A stretch of DNA of 8,491 bases, from positions 1 to 8,491 of the forward strand of contig JAGVSV010000316.1 in assembly GCA_019137115.1 (NCBI GenBank). Reading direction: 5' to 3'. The position numbers and the translations under genes are program-made. Below, piece by piece: positions 1-5,941 of this stretch (the first letter of the stretch is position 1; each line of letters begins with the position of its first letter). Below the pieces are notes generated by a model. That model did not search any database. It was not told where the DNA came from and saw only the letters and a list, made by a program, of their open reading frames with translations. This DNA comes from Bacillota bacterium. GTDB taxonomy: Bacteria; Bacillota; Clostridia; Christensenellales; Aristaeellaceae.

Positions 1-827
1 ACGGCCATTTGCGCGGTCTGCTTGCCCAAGAGGAAATAGCTGATGCCCAGGGTGGCGGTGCCGCCGCCTTCGATCTGTCCGGCCTCGCTGCAGAAGATGG
101 GGATCTTTTTGGCCATCGCCGCCTCATGCACCACCGGCATCGAGGATGCGACCACGTTGTCCGTCGGGATGTACAGCGCGTCCACCTGGTCAATCAGGCT
201 GATGGCCGCCTGCTGCACGTCGTTGACGTTGTTGACCGTTACGTCCTTCCACTCCATGCCCAGTTCCTCGATGATGGCATGGGCCATTTCCGCCTGCAGC
301 ACCGAGTTGTCCTCACTGGCGGTGTAGAGCAGGCCCACCGTTTTAGTGTCCGGTGCCATGCGCTGGATCAGCTCGATCTGCGCCTGGATCGGATTTAAGT
401 CGGTCGTGCCGGAGATGTTGTATCCGGGCTTTTCGTTGCTTTCGGCCAGGCGGGCGCTGACAAAGTCGGTGATCGCGGTGGCCAGGATTGGGATGGTCGT
501 GGATTTGCCGGCCATGCTCTGCGCGGCGGGCGTGGCGATTGCCAGCACCAGGTCGGCGCCCTCTGAGATGAACTGGTCGGCAATGCTGGCCAGGATGTCC
601 TGGTTGTTCTGGCCGTTGCGCTGCACGATGCGGATGTTCTTGCCATCCTCAAAGCCCAGCTCCTGCAAGCCTTCGATGAAGCCTTCCCGCGCGGCGTCCA
701 GTGCCGGGTGTTCCATCAGCTGGATGATGCCGATCATCGGCAGGTCGTCCTGGGCCAGCGCGGGGATGAATGTCATCATCAGCACAACGCTCAGGATCAG
801 CGCCAGTCTCTTCCGTAGGTTTTTCAT
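1..827 (-). CDS. ABC transporter substrate-binding protein, TrpX/ABC_sub_bind family (3' end outside window)
   Basis: This is the extracytoplasmic solute receptor of an ABC importer. 275 codons are visible and the C-terminal end (roughly 50 residues by family length) lies beyond position 1. The mature N-terminus reads IGIIQLMEHPALDAAREGF, a hallmark of this family (often annotated TrpX or BMP-like). It is followed by alternating Rossmann-like segments such as DLVLAIATPAAQSM, TVGLLYTASEDNS and DALYIPTDN. Residues 1-25 form a signal peptide (a KNLRKR basic start, a hydrophobic core, then PALA before QDD). No lipobox cysteine is visible, so cleavage by signal peptidase I looks more likely than lipoprotein anchoring. 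The ATG at 827 is chosen because AAGGAGA (840-834) sits just upstream and the signal peptide starts there. Permease and ATPase genes would be expected further left. Expression is controlled by the T-box leader upstream. The transported compound is not determined; an aromatic amino acid is inferred from the leader. Confidence 0.92.
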   Translation of the reverse strand, partial: MKNLRKRLALILSVVLMMTFIPALAQDDLPMIGIIQLMEHPALDAAREGFIEGLQELGFEDGKNIRIVQRNGQNNQDILASIADQFISEGADLVLAIATPAAQSMAGKSTTIPILATAITDFVSARLAESNEKPGYNISGTTDLNPIQAQIELIQRMAPDTKTVGLLYTASEDNSVLQAEMAHAIIEELGMEWKDVTVNNVNDVQQAAISLIDQVDALYIPTDNVVASSMPVVHEAAMAKKIPIFCSEAGQIEGGGTATLGISYFLLGKQTAQMA

Positions 828-858
828 CAGGGTTCTCCTTTCGTGTATGGGGCTATCG

Positions 859-890
859 AACAAAACGCCCCCTGCTGTGTGCAGAGGGCG
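859..890 (-). terminator. Rho-independent terminator of the T-box leader
   Basis: A 10-bp stem CGCCCTCTGC/GCAGGGGGCG (890-881 with 875-866, one G-U pair) closes a 5-nt loop and is followed by TTTTGTT. Its 5' arm contains the CCGC/CCTC bases needed by the antiterminator, so the two folds exclude each other. Confidence 0.9.
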
Positions 891-1110
891 GAAGTTCCGC
901 GGTACCACCTCGGTTTTGCCGCTTTGGCGGCCTCAAAGGCAACGTGCATTGCCTGCCCCTGTAACGGAGGGATTCCGGCGCGGCCTACTCATCCTTTCAA
1001 CCTGCGGCTCCCGGGATGTACTCGCTTCGTGCTCCCCGCTTCCTTGCACCAACCGGAAGCTCTCTTGGGGGAGGGATGCCAAAGCTACCTGTTCCCGATC
1101 CTTGCCTTTG
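859..1110 (-). promoter_or_regulatory. T-box riboswitch leader, probable Tyr (UAC) specifier
   Basis: All parts of a T-box leader can be folded by hand. Stem I has a lower helix CGGGA/TCCCG (1097-1093 with 1016-1012). Its specifier loop has ACAGGTA on the 5' side and GAGTACA on the 3' side. Above it is GCTTTG/CGAAGC, then an AG bulge (AAGAGA) and a GCTTCC/GGAAGC apical hairpin with loop GGTTGGTGCAA. Stem II (993-970) is GGAT/ATCC plus GGC/GCC with a GAGTA/GGA S-turn. The antiterminator is GAGG (911-908), the bulge TGGTACC (907-901), GCGG/CCGC and CCTC (887-884). Its 3' arm is shared with the terminator. The specifier is read as TAC (1020-1018) followed by A, that is Tyr. The UGGU of the bulge would pair with a tRNA ending ACCA, which fits tRNA-Tyr (A73) better than bacterial tRNA-Trp (G73). 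Uncharged tRNA binding would stabilise the antiterminator and switch on the downstream transporter gene. The specifier assignment is inference from the loop geometry. Confidence 0.93.
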
Positions 1111-1115
1111 AACAA

Positions 1116-1144
1116 ATTCTATCCGCGCTCCGGACAGCCGACAA
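1116..1144 (-). promoter_or_regulatory. Sigma-A-type promoter for the T-box leader and transporter gene
   Basis: The -35 TTGTCG (1144-1139), a 17-bp spacer and the -10 TAGAAT (1121-1116) match the housekeeping consensus at 4/6 and 5/6. Predicted transcription start is near 1109, just before stem I of the T-box. Confidence 0.7.
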
Positions 1145-1198
1145 TGTTCGATCTGGCGAAACAGCGACCGGAACGCACCAAATGGCGCGCTGTACAAG

Positions 1199-1248
1199 AA
1201 AAAAACAGGCGCTGTCCCACTCGTTCGCTTGTTATCAAATGGGCCTGT
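1199..1248 (-). repeat. Imperfect inverted repeat, possible minus-strand terminator or operator
   Basis: ACAGGC (1205-1210) pairs with GCCTGT (1243-1248), and CCA (1217-1219) can pair with TGG (1240-1242), leaving a 6-nt bulge and a loop of about 20 nt. Read on the minus strand the outer arm runs into seven consecutive T (1205-1199), the layout of a weak intrinsic terminator. No minus-strand gene lies upstream of it, only the antisense of gdhA. It might therefore insulate the T-box operon from antisense transcription. Alternatively, because the arms bracket the gdhA -35 element, it might be an operator. Neither role is shown. Confidence 0.35.
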
Positions 1249-1257
1249 GATTAGAAT
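1229..1257 (+). promoter_or_regulatory. Sigma-A-type promoter for gdhA
   Basis: The -35 TTGTTA (1229-1234), a 17-bp spacer and the -10 TAGAAT (1252-1257) match the housekeeping consensus at 4/6 and 5/6. Predicted start is near 1264, giving a 5' untranslated region of about 35 nt. It is divergent from the T-box promoter, with about 130 bp between the two -10 elements. Confidence 0.7.
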
Positions 1258-1298
1258 GACCGGGAGTCGCGAGAGCGCCGGATGGGAGGCTGACCCTT

Positions 1299-2636
1299 TT
1301 GAACGAGTACTTAGGACGCGTATACACTGACCTTGCGTCCCGCTACGCCCACGAGAAGGAGTTCCTGCAGGCCGCGCAGGAAATATTAACGTCGCTGTCC
1401 CCGGTGGCTGACCGCCACCCGGAATATGAGCAGATGGCTCTGGTGGAGCGGCTGACGGAGCCCGAGCGCGTCATCGGGTTCCGGGTGCCGTGGCATGATG
1501 ACACCGGCCGCGCGCGCATCAACCGCGCCTGGCGCATCCAGTTCAACAGCGCGCTGGGCCCCTACAAGGGCGGTATGCGCTTTCACCCCAGCGTCAACCT
1601 GGGGATTTTGAAGTTTCTGGCGCTGGAGCAAACGCTCAAAAACAGCCTGACCATGCTGCCCATGGGCGGCGGCAAAGGCGGCAGCGATTTTGACCCGCGC
1701 GGCAAATCCGAGGGCGAGGTCATGCGCTTCTGCCAGAGCCTGATGAATGAACTGTACCGTCACATCGGCAAGGACGTGGACGTGCCGGCCGGCGACATCG
1801 GCGTGGGTGCGCGCGAAGTGGGATACATGTACGGCCAGTACAAGCGCCTGACTGGCCAGTATGAAGGCGTGTTCACCGGCAAGGGCCTCTCCTTTGGCGG
1901 CTCCTTGATCCGCAAGGAAGCCACCGGTTACGGCCTGTGCTACCTGATGGAGGCCATGCTGGAAAAAAGCGGCAAGTCCACGGACGGCAAGCGCGCGGTG
2001 GTGTCCGGCTCCGGCAATGTATCGATCTATACCGCTGAAAAGGCCGCTCAGCAGGGCGTGCGTGTGATCGCCATGTCCGACAGCAACGGCTTTGTGGTGG
2101 ACAACGAGGGCATCAAGCTGGACATCATCAGGAACATCAAGGAAGTGAAGCGCGCGCGCATTGCCGAGTACGCACAGCAGGTGCCGGGCGCTGCATATCA
2201 TGAGGGCAGCCGCGGCATCTGGCAGGTGCCGTGCAGCATCGCGCTGCCCTGTGCCACGCAGAACGAGCTGGACGAAGCGTCCGCCAAAGCGTTGGTGAAC
2301 AACGGCGTGGAAGCCGTGGGCGAGGGCGCCAACATGCCCTCCACGCTGGAAGCCACCCAGGTGTTTCAGGCAAACGGCGTACTGTTTGCGCCCGGCAAGG
2401 CCGCCAACGCCGGCGGCGTGTCGGTCAGCGGGCTGGAGATGACGCAGAACTCCATGCGCTTAAGCTGGACGCGCGACGAAGTAGATCAGAAGCTCAAGGG
2501 CATCATGCGCAATATTTTCGACAGCATTTCCCACGCCGCCTGTGAGTATGCCACCCCGCACGATTATGTAGCCGGCGCCAACATCGCCGGGTTCATGCGC
2601 GTGGCCGAAGCAATGACCGCGCAGGGCCTGGTCTGA
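1299..2636 (+). CDS. gdhA: Glutamate dehydrogenase (hexameric, probably NADP-dependent)
   Basis: This cytoplasmic enzyme catalyses 2-oxoglutarate + ammonia + NAD(P)H to glutamate, linking ammonium assimilation to central carbon. The product is 445 residues, the usual length of the small hexameric family. The N-terminal substrate domain has K90 (GPYKGGMRFH), K114, the catalytic K126 in LPMGGGKGG, and D166 in DVPAGDIGVG. The dinucleotide domain follows with GSGNVSIYTAEKA near residue 236 and a substrate-closing C-terminal segment (GKAANAGGVSVSGLEMTQNS). The start is TTG at 1299: GGGAGG (1284-1289) lies 9 nt upstream, and the resulting N-terminus NEYLGRV matches the family. NADP rather than NAD use is inferred from resemblance to biosynthetic homologues, not proved. 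The gene stands alone behind its own promoter; no clear terminator follows it. Confidence 0.97.
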   Translation: MNEYLGRVYTDLASRYAHEKEFLQAAQEILTSLSPVADRHPEYEQMALVERLTEPERVIGFRVPWHDDTGRARINRAWRIQFNSALGPYKGGMRFHPSVNLGILKFLALEQTLKNSLTMLPMGGGKGGSDFDPRGKSEGEVMRFCQSLMNELYRHIGKDVDVPAGDIGVGAREVGYMYGQYKRLTGQYEGVFTGKGLSFGGSLIRKEATGYGLCYLMEAMLEKSGKSTDGKRAVVSGSGNVSIYTAEKAAQQGVRVIAMSDSNGFVVDNEGIKLDIIRNIKEVKRARIAEYAQQVPGAAYHEGSRGIWQVPCSIALPCATQNELDEASAKALVNNGVEAVGEGANMPSTLEATQVFQANGVLFAPGKAANAGGVSVSGLEMTQNSMRLSWTRDEVDQKLKGIMRNIFDSISHAACEYATPHDYVAGANIAGFMRVAEAMTAQGLV

Positions 2637-2646
2637 GCGAAAGGCG

Positions 2647-2690
2647 CGGCGGCGTTTCCGGAATGCGCTTTCTGTGATAGAATGCCGCCG
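2647..2690 (+). promoter_or_regulatory. Putative mscL promoter inside a 7-bp inverted repeat
   Basis: A TAGAAT -10 (2678-2683) lies 17 bp after a weak TTTCCG -35 (2655-2660). CGGCGGC (2647-2653) and GCCGCCG (2684-2690) form a perfect inverted repeat around this promoter core, and TTCCGGAA (2656-2663) is a short palindrome within it. The repeat lacks a following T-run, so it is a poor intrinsic terminator for gdhA. Low GC right after it (2691-2701) leads into the mscL ribosome binding site. Confidence 0.4.
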
Positions 2691-2717
2691 TATTCATTAT
2701 TAGGAGGTATGTACCCA

Positions 2718-3179
2718 ATGAAAAAGTTTGTGCAGGAGTTCAAAGCCTTCGCGCTCAAGGGCAATGTCATCGACCTGGCCGTCGGCGTGATCATTGGCGC
2801 GGCGTTCGGCAAGATTGTGTCCAGCCTCGTCAACGATATCTTCATGCCCCTGATCGGACTGATCACGGGCGCGGGCAATGTGTCCGGCATGTTTGTGCTG
2901 CTGGGCGAGAACACCACCGGCAACGCCGCGCTCACGCTGGAGGCAGCCAAGGACGCCGGCATCGCTACGCTCAACTACGGCTTGTTCCTCCAGACGGTCA
3001 TCGACTTTCTGCTGATGGCGGTGGGCATCTTCCTGTTTGTAAAGCTCATCAGCAACCTCCGCAAACAGCCCGAAGCGGCGCCCGCCGCGCGCCTGTGCCC
3101 GTACTGCAAACAGGTGGTCGCCGATGACGCCACCCGCTGCCCGCACTGCACCAGCCAGCTGGAGGCAGTCAAGGCATGA
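2718..3179 (+). CDS. mscL: Large-conductance mechanosensitive channel MscL with C-terminal zinc ribbon
   Basis: MscL is a homopentameric inner-membrane channel that opens under membrane tension and releases solutes during hypo-osmotic shock. The 153-residue product begins with the amphipathic N-terminal segment (VQEFKAFALKGNVIDLAVGV). TM1 spans about residues 15-46 and includes the glycine-rich GVIIGAAFGKIVSSLVND pore stretch. A periplasmic loop covers about 47-85, and TM2 runs about 88-111 (LFLQTVIDFLLMAVGIFLFV). After TM2, residues 127-144 contain CPYC, ten residues, then CPHC: a four-cysteine zinc ribbon where E. coli MscL has a helical bundle. The ATG at 2718 is chosen because AGGAGG (2702-2707) lies 10 nt upstream; the in-frame ATG at 2709 is only 1 nt from it. 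The stop overlaps the next gene by 4 bases (ATGA), suggesting translational coupling. Confidence 0.96.
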   Translation: MKKFVQEFKAFALKGNVIDLAVGVIIGAAFGKIVSSLVNDIFMPLIGLITGAGNVSGMFVLLGENTTGNAALTLEAAKDAGIATLNYGLFLQTVIDFLLMAVGIFLFVKLISNLRKQPEAAPAARLCPYCKQVVADDATRCPHCTSQLEAVKA

Positions 3180-3796
3180 TGGTATACACGAACTATTTCT
3201 GGGACTTTGACGGCACGCTCTACGATACCTACGGCCTGGTAACCGATATCTGCCGCAACATTCTGAACCACTACGGCGTGAAGGCGGACGATCAGGAGGT
3301 CCTGCGCCACGCCAAAGCCAGTTTGAGCCAGGTGGTGTCCACCTACTGCCCGGACAAGGACGCCGACGAGGTGCGCGGGCTGTACAACCAGTTCAGCGCC
3401 CGCGAGGGGCTAAACGGCATGCGCCTGTACCCGGGGGCGGAGCGCTTCCTGCGCGCCTCCAGGCTCAAGGGCGCCAACCATTACCTGTACACCCACCGCG
3501 ACAGCGCGGCGCTCAACGCGCTCAAGCGCGACGGCCTGTACCCGCTGTTTACCGATTTTGTCACCAGCGAGGACGGCTTTCCGGGGAAGCCCGCGCCCGA
3601 CGCGCTCAATCACCTGATCGGCCTGCACATGCTCAACCGCAGGGAATGCGTGATGGTGGGCGACCGCGCGATGGACCTGGACGCGGCAAAAAACGCCGGC
3701 ATTGACGGCGTTCTGTTTGATCCGGACGGCTTCTATCAGGATTATCCGGCGCAGCGCCGCTTCAACACCTTTGAGGACATGCGGACGCTGCTGTAA
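3176..3796 (+). CDS. HAD superfamily hydrolase, subfamily IA (phosphoglycolate-phosphatase-like)
   Basis: This is a predicted cytoplasmic phosphatase of 206 residues with all four HAD motifs. Motif I is WDFDGTLYDT with nucleophile D10 and acid/base D12; motif II is T106 in LYTHRD; motif III is K138 in GFPGKPAP; motif IV is GDRAMDLDAA with D163 and D167. Residues 16-85 form an alpha-helical cap of C1 type. The substrate cannot be read from sequence; a small phosphorylated metabolite such as phosphoglycolate is only a family-level guess. The start ATG at 3176 overlaps the mscL stop, with GGAGG (3161-3165) 10 nt upstream inside mscL; a second ATG follows directly at 3179. The two genes are therefore probably cotranscribed. 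Its stop lies 2 bp from the convergent stop of hom, with no terminator visible between them. Confidence 0.93.
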   Translation: MMVYTNYFWDFDGTLYDTYGLVTDICRNILNHYGVKADDQEVLRHAKASLSQVVSTYCPDKDADEVRGLYNQFSAREGLNGMRLYPGAERFLRASRLKGANHYLYTHRDSAALNALKRDGLYPLFTDFVTSEDGFPGKPAPDALNHLIGLHMLNRRECVMVGDRAMDLDAAKNAGIDGVLFDPDGFYQDYPAQRRFNTFEDMRTLL

Positions 3797-4079
3797 ACTT
3801 ACGTTTCCAGCATTACCGCGCAGGCGTCCTGATCGTCATCCAGCCACGCAAGCACCTCCTGGAGCCCCAGGGGGTGCGTTTTGATGCCCTCGCCCAGGGG
3901 TTCCTCGGCCCAGCTGTCCGGTGTGTTGACGCCGCGCAGATAGAAGCGGGCCACGGTTTCCGCCATCACCGGCGCGCGGCCCAAACGGGGCGCCAGATCG
4001 GTGACGGTGTCGCCGATGGCGTCCATCAAATCCGTAAACAGCGCGTGGCCGGTGGGGCGGCTGCCCGCGCCCTGGCCCA

Positions 4080-4086
4080 TAAACCC
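4080..4086 (-). other. GGGTTTA slippery-type heptamer in the zero frame of hom
   Basis: Bases 4086-4080 read G GGT TTA in the upstream hom frame, the X XXY YYZ pattern of -1 frameshift sites. A -1 slip here would join the two hom frames as a 390-residue protein. A GGGCG/CGCCC hairpin (4072-4068 with 4059-4055) begins 7 nt later. Because the unduplicated gene would read GCA GGG TTT ATG here, the heptamer may be a by-product of the frameshift. Function is unproven. Confidence 0.3.
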
Positions 4087-4087
4087 T

Positions 4088-4103
4088 GCGCGCCCGCGCG
4101 CCC
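4088..4103 (-). repeat. 8-bp tandem duplication (two copies of GGGCGCGC)
   Basis: Copies occupy 4103-4096 and 4095-4088 on the minus strand and are identical. Eight bases is not a multiple of three, so the second copy shifts hom by one frame. Short tandem duplications like this can arise and be lost by replication slippage. Confidence 0.95.
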
Positions 4104-4966
4104 CAGGTATTTGGACGTCACCTCCACCAGGTTCAGCGGCCCGCTGATGCCCGCCAGCGCGGTCAGGCGCGGCACAGCGCACGGAAATACGAACGCCGCC
4201 ACGCCTTTGCCTTGGCGCTGCGCGGATGCCAGCAATTTGACCTCCATGCCGGCTTTGCCCAGCCCCGCGATATCCCGTTCGCGCAGGCGCGTAATGCCCA
4301 CGCAGGGGATGTCAGCTTCCGGCACGCTGCCGCCAAAGGCTACGCAGCACAGGATGCGCAGCTTGCGGCGGGTGTCATAGCCCTCCAGGTCGTCCCGGGG
4401 GTCTTCCTCCAGATAACCCAGTTCATTGGCGCGTGCGATCATCGTGTCGTAGGACGCGCCCTCGTCCCGCATGCCGGTGAGGATGAAGTTGCACGATCCG
4501 TTCAGGATGCCGCGCAGCGAGGTAATCTCGCCCGCGCGCTCCAGCGCGCGCAGGGGCTTGATCAGCGGCGTGCCGCCGCCCACGCTGGCCTCATACAGGA
4601 AGGCCGCGCCATGGCGGTTGGCCAGCGCGTGCAGCTCCTCAAAGTGCCGGCTGACCAACACTTTGTCCGCCGTGATGAAGTGCTTGCCGTGCGCCAGCGC
4701 CGAAACCGCCATGCGGTAGCCCAACGTGGAATCATTGATCGCGTCCACAATGACGTCGGTCACGGTGTCGTCGATGATGCGGTCGGGGTTGCTGATCAAG
4801 AGGCCTTCACGGGGCATCACGTTGCGGGGCTTTTGGGTGTCCCGGACCAGCACGGCGCCCAGGTCCAGCGATACGCCGGTCATGGCGGCAACCCGTGCCT
4901 TCTCATGCTCGAACACCTCATAAAAGCCCTGACCGACCTGGCCCAGGCCGAGCAACGCGATGCGCT

Positions 4967-5941
4967 TCATTTCATCCGCTCCAGCGCCTTGAGCGCAATC
5001 TGCACCGCGTTGGTGGCCGCGCCCTTGCGCACATTGTCCGCCACGATCCACAGGTTGACGCCGTTGTTGACGCTCATATCGCGGCGCACGCGGCCCACAA
5101 ACACCTCGTCCCGGCCTTCCGCCATCGTGGGCATCGGGTACACATTGTGCGCGGGGTCATCCATCAGCACGATGCCCTCATGGGTAGCAAGGCGATCAAC
5201 CAGTTCCTTCAGGTCAAACGCGTTCTCCAATTCCACATTGGCGCTCACGCAGTGGCCAAAGCGCACCGGCACACGCACGGTGGTTGCGGTCACGGGCAGT
5301 TCGGGCAGGTGCAGGATTTTGCGGGTTTCATTGATCATCTTGTGCTCTTCGCCGGTGTAGCCGTCCTCGCGGAAGGAATCGATGTGCGGCAGCACATTGG
5401 CCTGGATAGGGTAGGGGTAGAACTCCTGCTTGTGCTCGTCCAGGTCCCTCAATCCCTTCATGCCGGAGCCCGACACCGCCTGATAGGTGCTGTACACCAC
5501 GCGCTTCAGGCCATAGGGCTTGAGCGCGTGCAGCGGCGCCATGCACTGGATCGTGGAGCAGTTGGGGTTGGCGACAATGCCTTTTTCGGGGATATCATCG
5601 CCATTCACCTCCGGCACCACCAGCGGAATGTCCGGCGCCATGCGGAACATGCTGCTGTTGTCGATCACCAGCGCGCCGGCCTGCGCCGCCCTGGGGGCGT
5701 GGTCGCGGCTGATGCCCGACCCGGCCGCGAAAAACGCGATGTCGATGCCATCAAACGAGGCCTCGGCCAGATTGCCCACCGTAAGCATGTCTCCCCGGTA
5801 GGCGAGCTGGTGCCCGGCGGAGCGCTCCGACGCCAGCAGCGTCAGTTCCGCCACCGGGAAATCCCTTTCCGCCATCACCTTTAATATCGTGGAACCCACC
5901 AGCCCCGTGGCGCCCACCACCGCAACGTTGACCTTTTTCAT
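4967..5941 (-). CDS. asd: Aspartate-semialdehyde dehydrogenase
   Basis: Asd reduces aspartyl-4-phosphate to aspartate 4-semialdehyde with NADPH, the branch point between lysine/diaminopimelate and homoserine synthesis. The 324-residue protein is of normal length. It has the N-terminal nucleotide motif GATGLVG (10-16), catalytic C128 in NPNCST, the Q154 region (STYQAVSGSG), and the base H230 in VRVPVRFGHC. The substrate-binding region IPEKGIVANPNCST is intact, and the C-terminal half includes the NNGVNLWIVADNVRKGAA segment typical of the family. The start is ATG at 5941, which overlaps the lysC stop by 4 bases; AGGAGGGT (5954-5947) lies just upstream. Its own stop overlaps the hom start in the same way, so lysC-asd-hom are very likely cotranscribed and translationally coupled. 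It is also needed for cell-wall diaminopimelate, independently of the broken hom. Confidence 0.97.
   Translation of the reverse strand: MKKVNVAVVGATGLVGSTILKVMAERDFPVAELTLLASERSAGHQLAYRGDMLTVGNLAEASFDGIDIAFFAAGSGISRDHAPRAAQAGALVIDNSSMFRMAPDIPLVVPEVNGDDIPEKGIVANPNCSTIQCMAPLHALKPYGLKRVVYSTYQAVSGSGMKGLRDLDEHKQEFYPYPIQANVLPHIDSFREDGYTGEEHKMINETRKILHLPELPVTATTVRVPVRFGHCVSANVELENAFDLKELVDRLATHEGIVLMDDPAHNVYPMPTMAEGRDEVFVGRVRRDMSVNNGVNLWIVADNVRKGAATNAVQIALKALERMK

Larger units (their letters stand above)
3799..4970 (-). pseudogene. hom: Homoserine dehydrogenase, frameshifted by an 8-bp tandem duplication
   Basis: Hom reduces aspartate semialdehyde to homoserine, the branch to threonine and methionine. 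The start is ATG at 4970, overlapping the asd stop (ATGA), with GGAG about 10 nt upstream inside asd. Frame 1 runs 314 codons to a TGA at 4028-4026. It contains the NAD(P)-binding GLGQVGQG (8-15), TADK (K103), NGSCNFILTG (158-166) and the catalytic block EEDPRDDLEGYDTRRK with D199 and K203. After codon 295 the family sequence continues in the -1 frame (FMGQGAGSRPTGHALFTDL) to a TAA at 3801-3799. The break coincides with two exact copies of GGGCGCGC (4103-4096, 4095-4088). Deleting one restores SKYLGRAGFMGQGAG and a protein of 387 residues. The C-terminus is a short tail; RFYLRGV may be a remnant of an ACT strand, but a normal ACT domain is not evident. Without a shift the product would lose its last quarter, including the GQGAG...PT motif, and would probably be inactive. 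Confidence 0.9.

Noticed and set aside
346..1254. Plus-strand open frame of 302 codons over the transporter gene and T-box
   Set aside because: It is antisense to the binding-protein gene and to a structured leader; no ribosome site or protein motif supports it.
1386..2201. Minus-strand open frame of 271 codons within gdhA
   Set aside because: Shadow of gdhA, which has complete catalytic motifs on the other strand.
2709..2717. Earlier in-frame ATG for mscL at 2709
   Set aside because: It is only 1 nt from AGGAGG, too close for initiation, and ATG at 2718 gives the family N-terminus KKFVQEFKAFA.
4971..5051. Earlier hom start at 5051 giving 27 extra residues
   Set aside because: The extension lies inside asd and resembles no Hom sequence; ATG at 4970 directly precedes the KRIALLGLGQVG dinucleotide fold and forms a normal ATGA overlap.
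4212..5360. Long plus-strand open frame (382 codons) across hom and asd
   Set aside because: It lies antisense to well-supported hom and asd, its translation is rich in His, Arg and Gln with no family resemblance, and open antisense frames are expected at this GC.
4895..5884. Plus-strand open frame of 329 codons antisense to asd
   Set aside because: Composition (very high His/Arg) and full overlap with asd mark it as a shadow frame.
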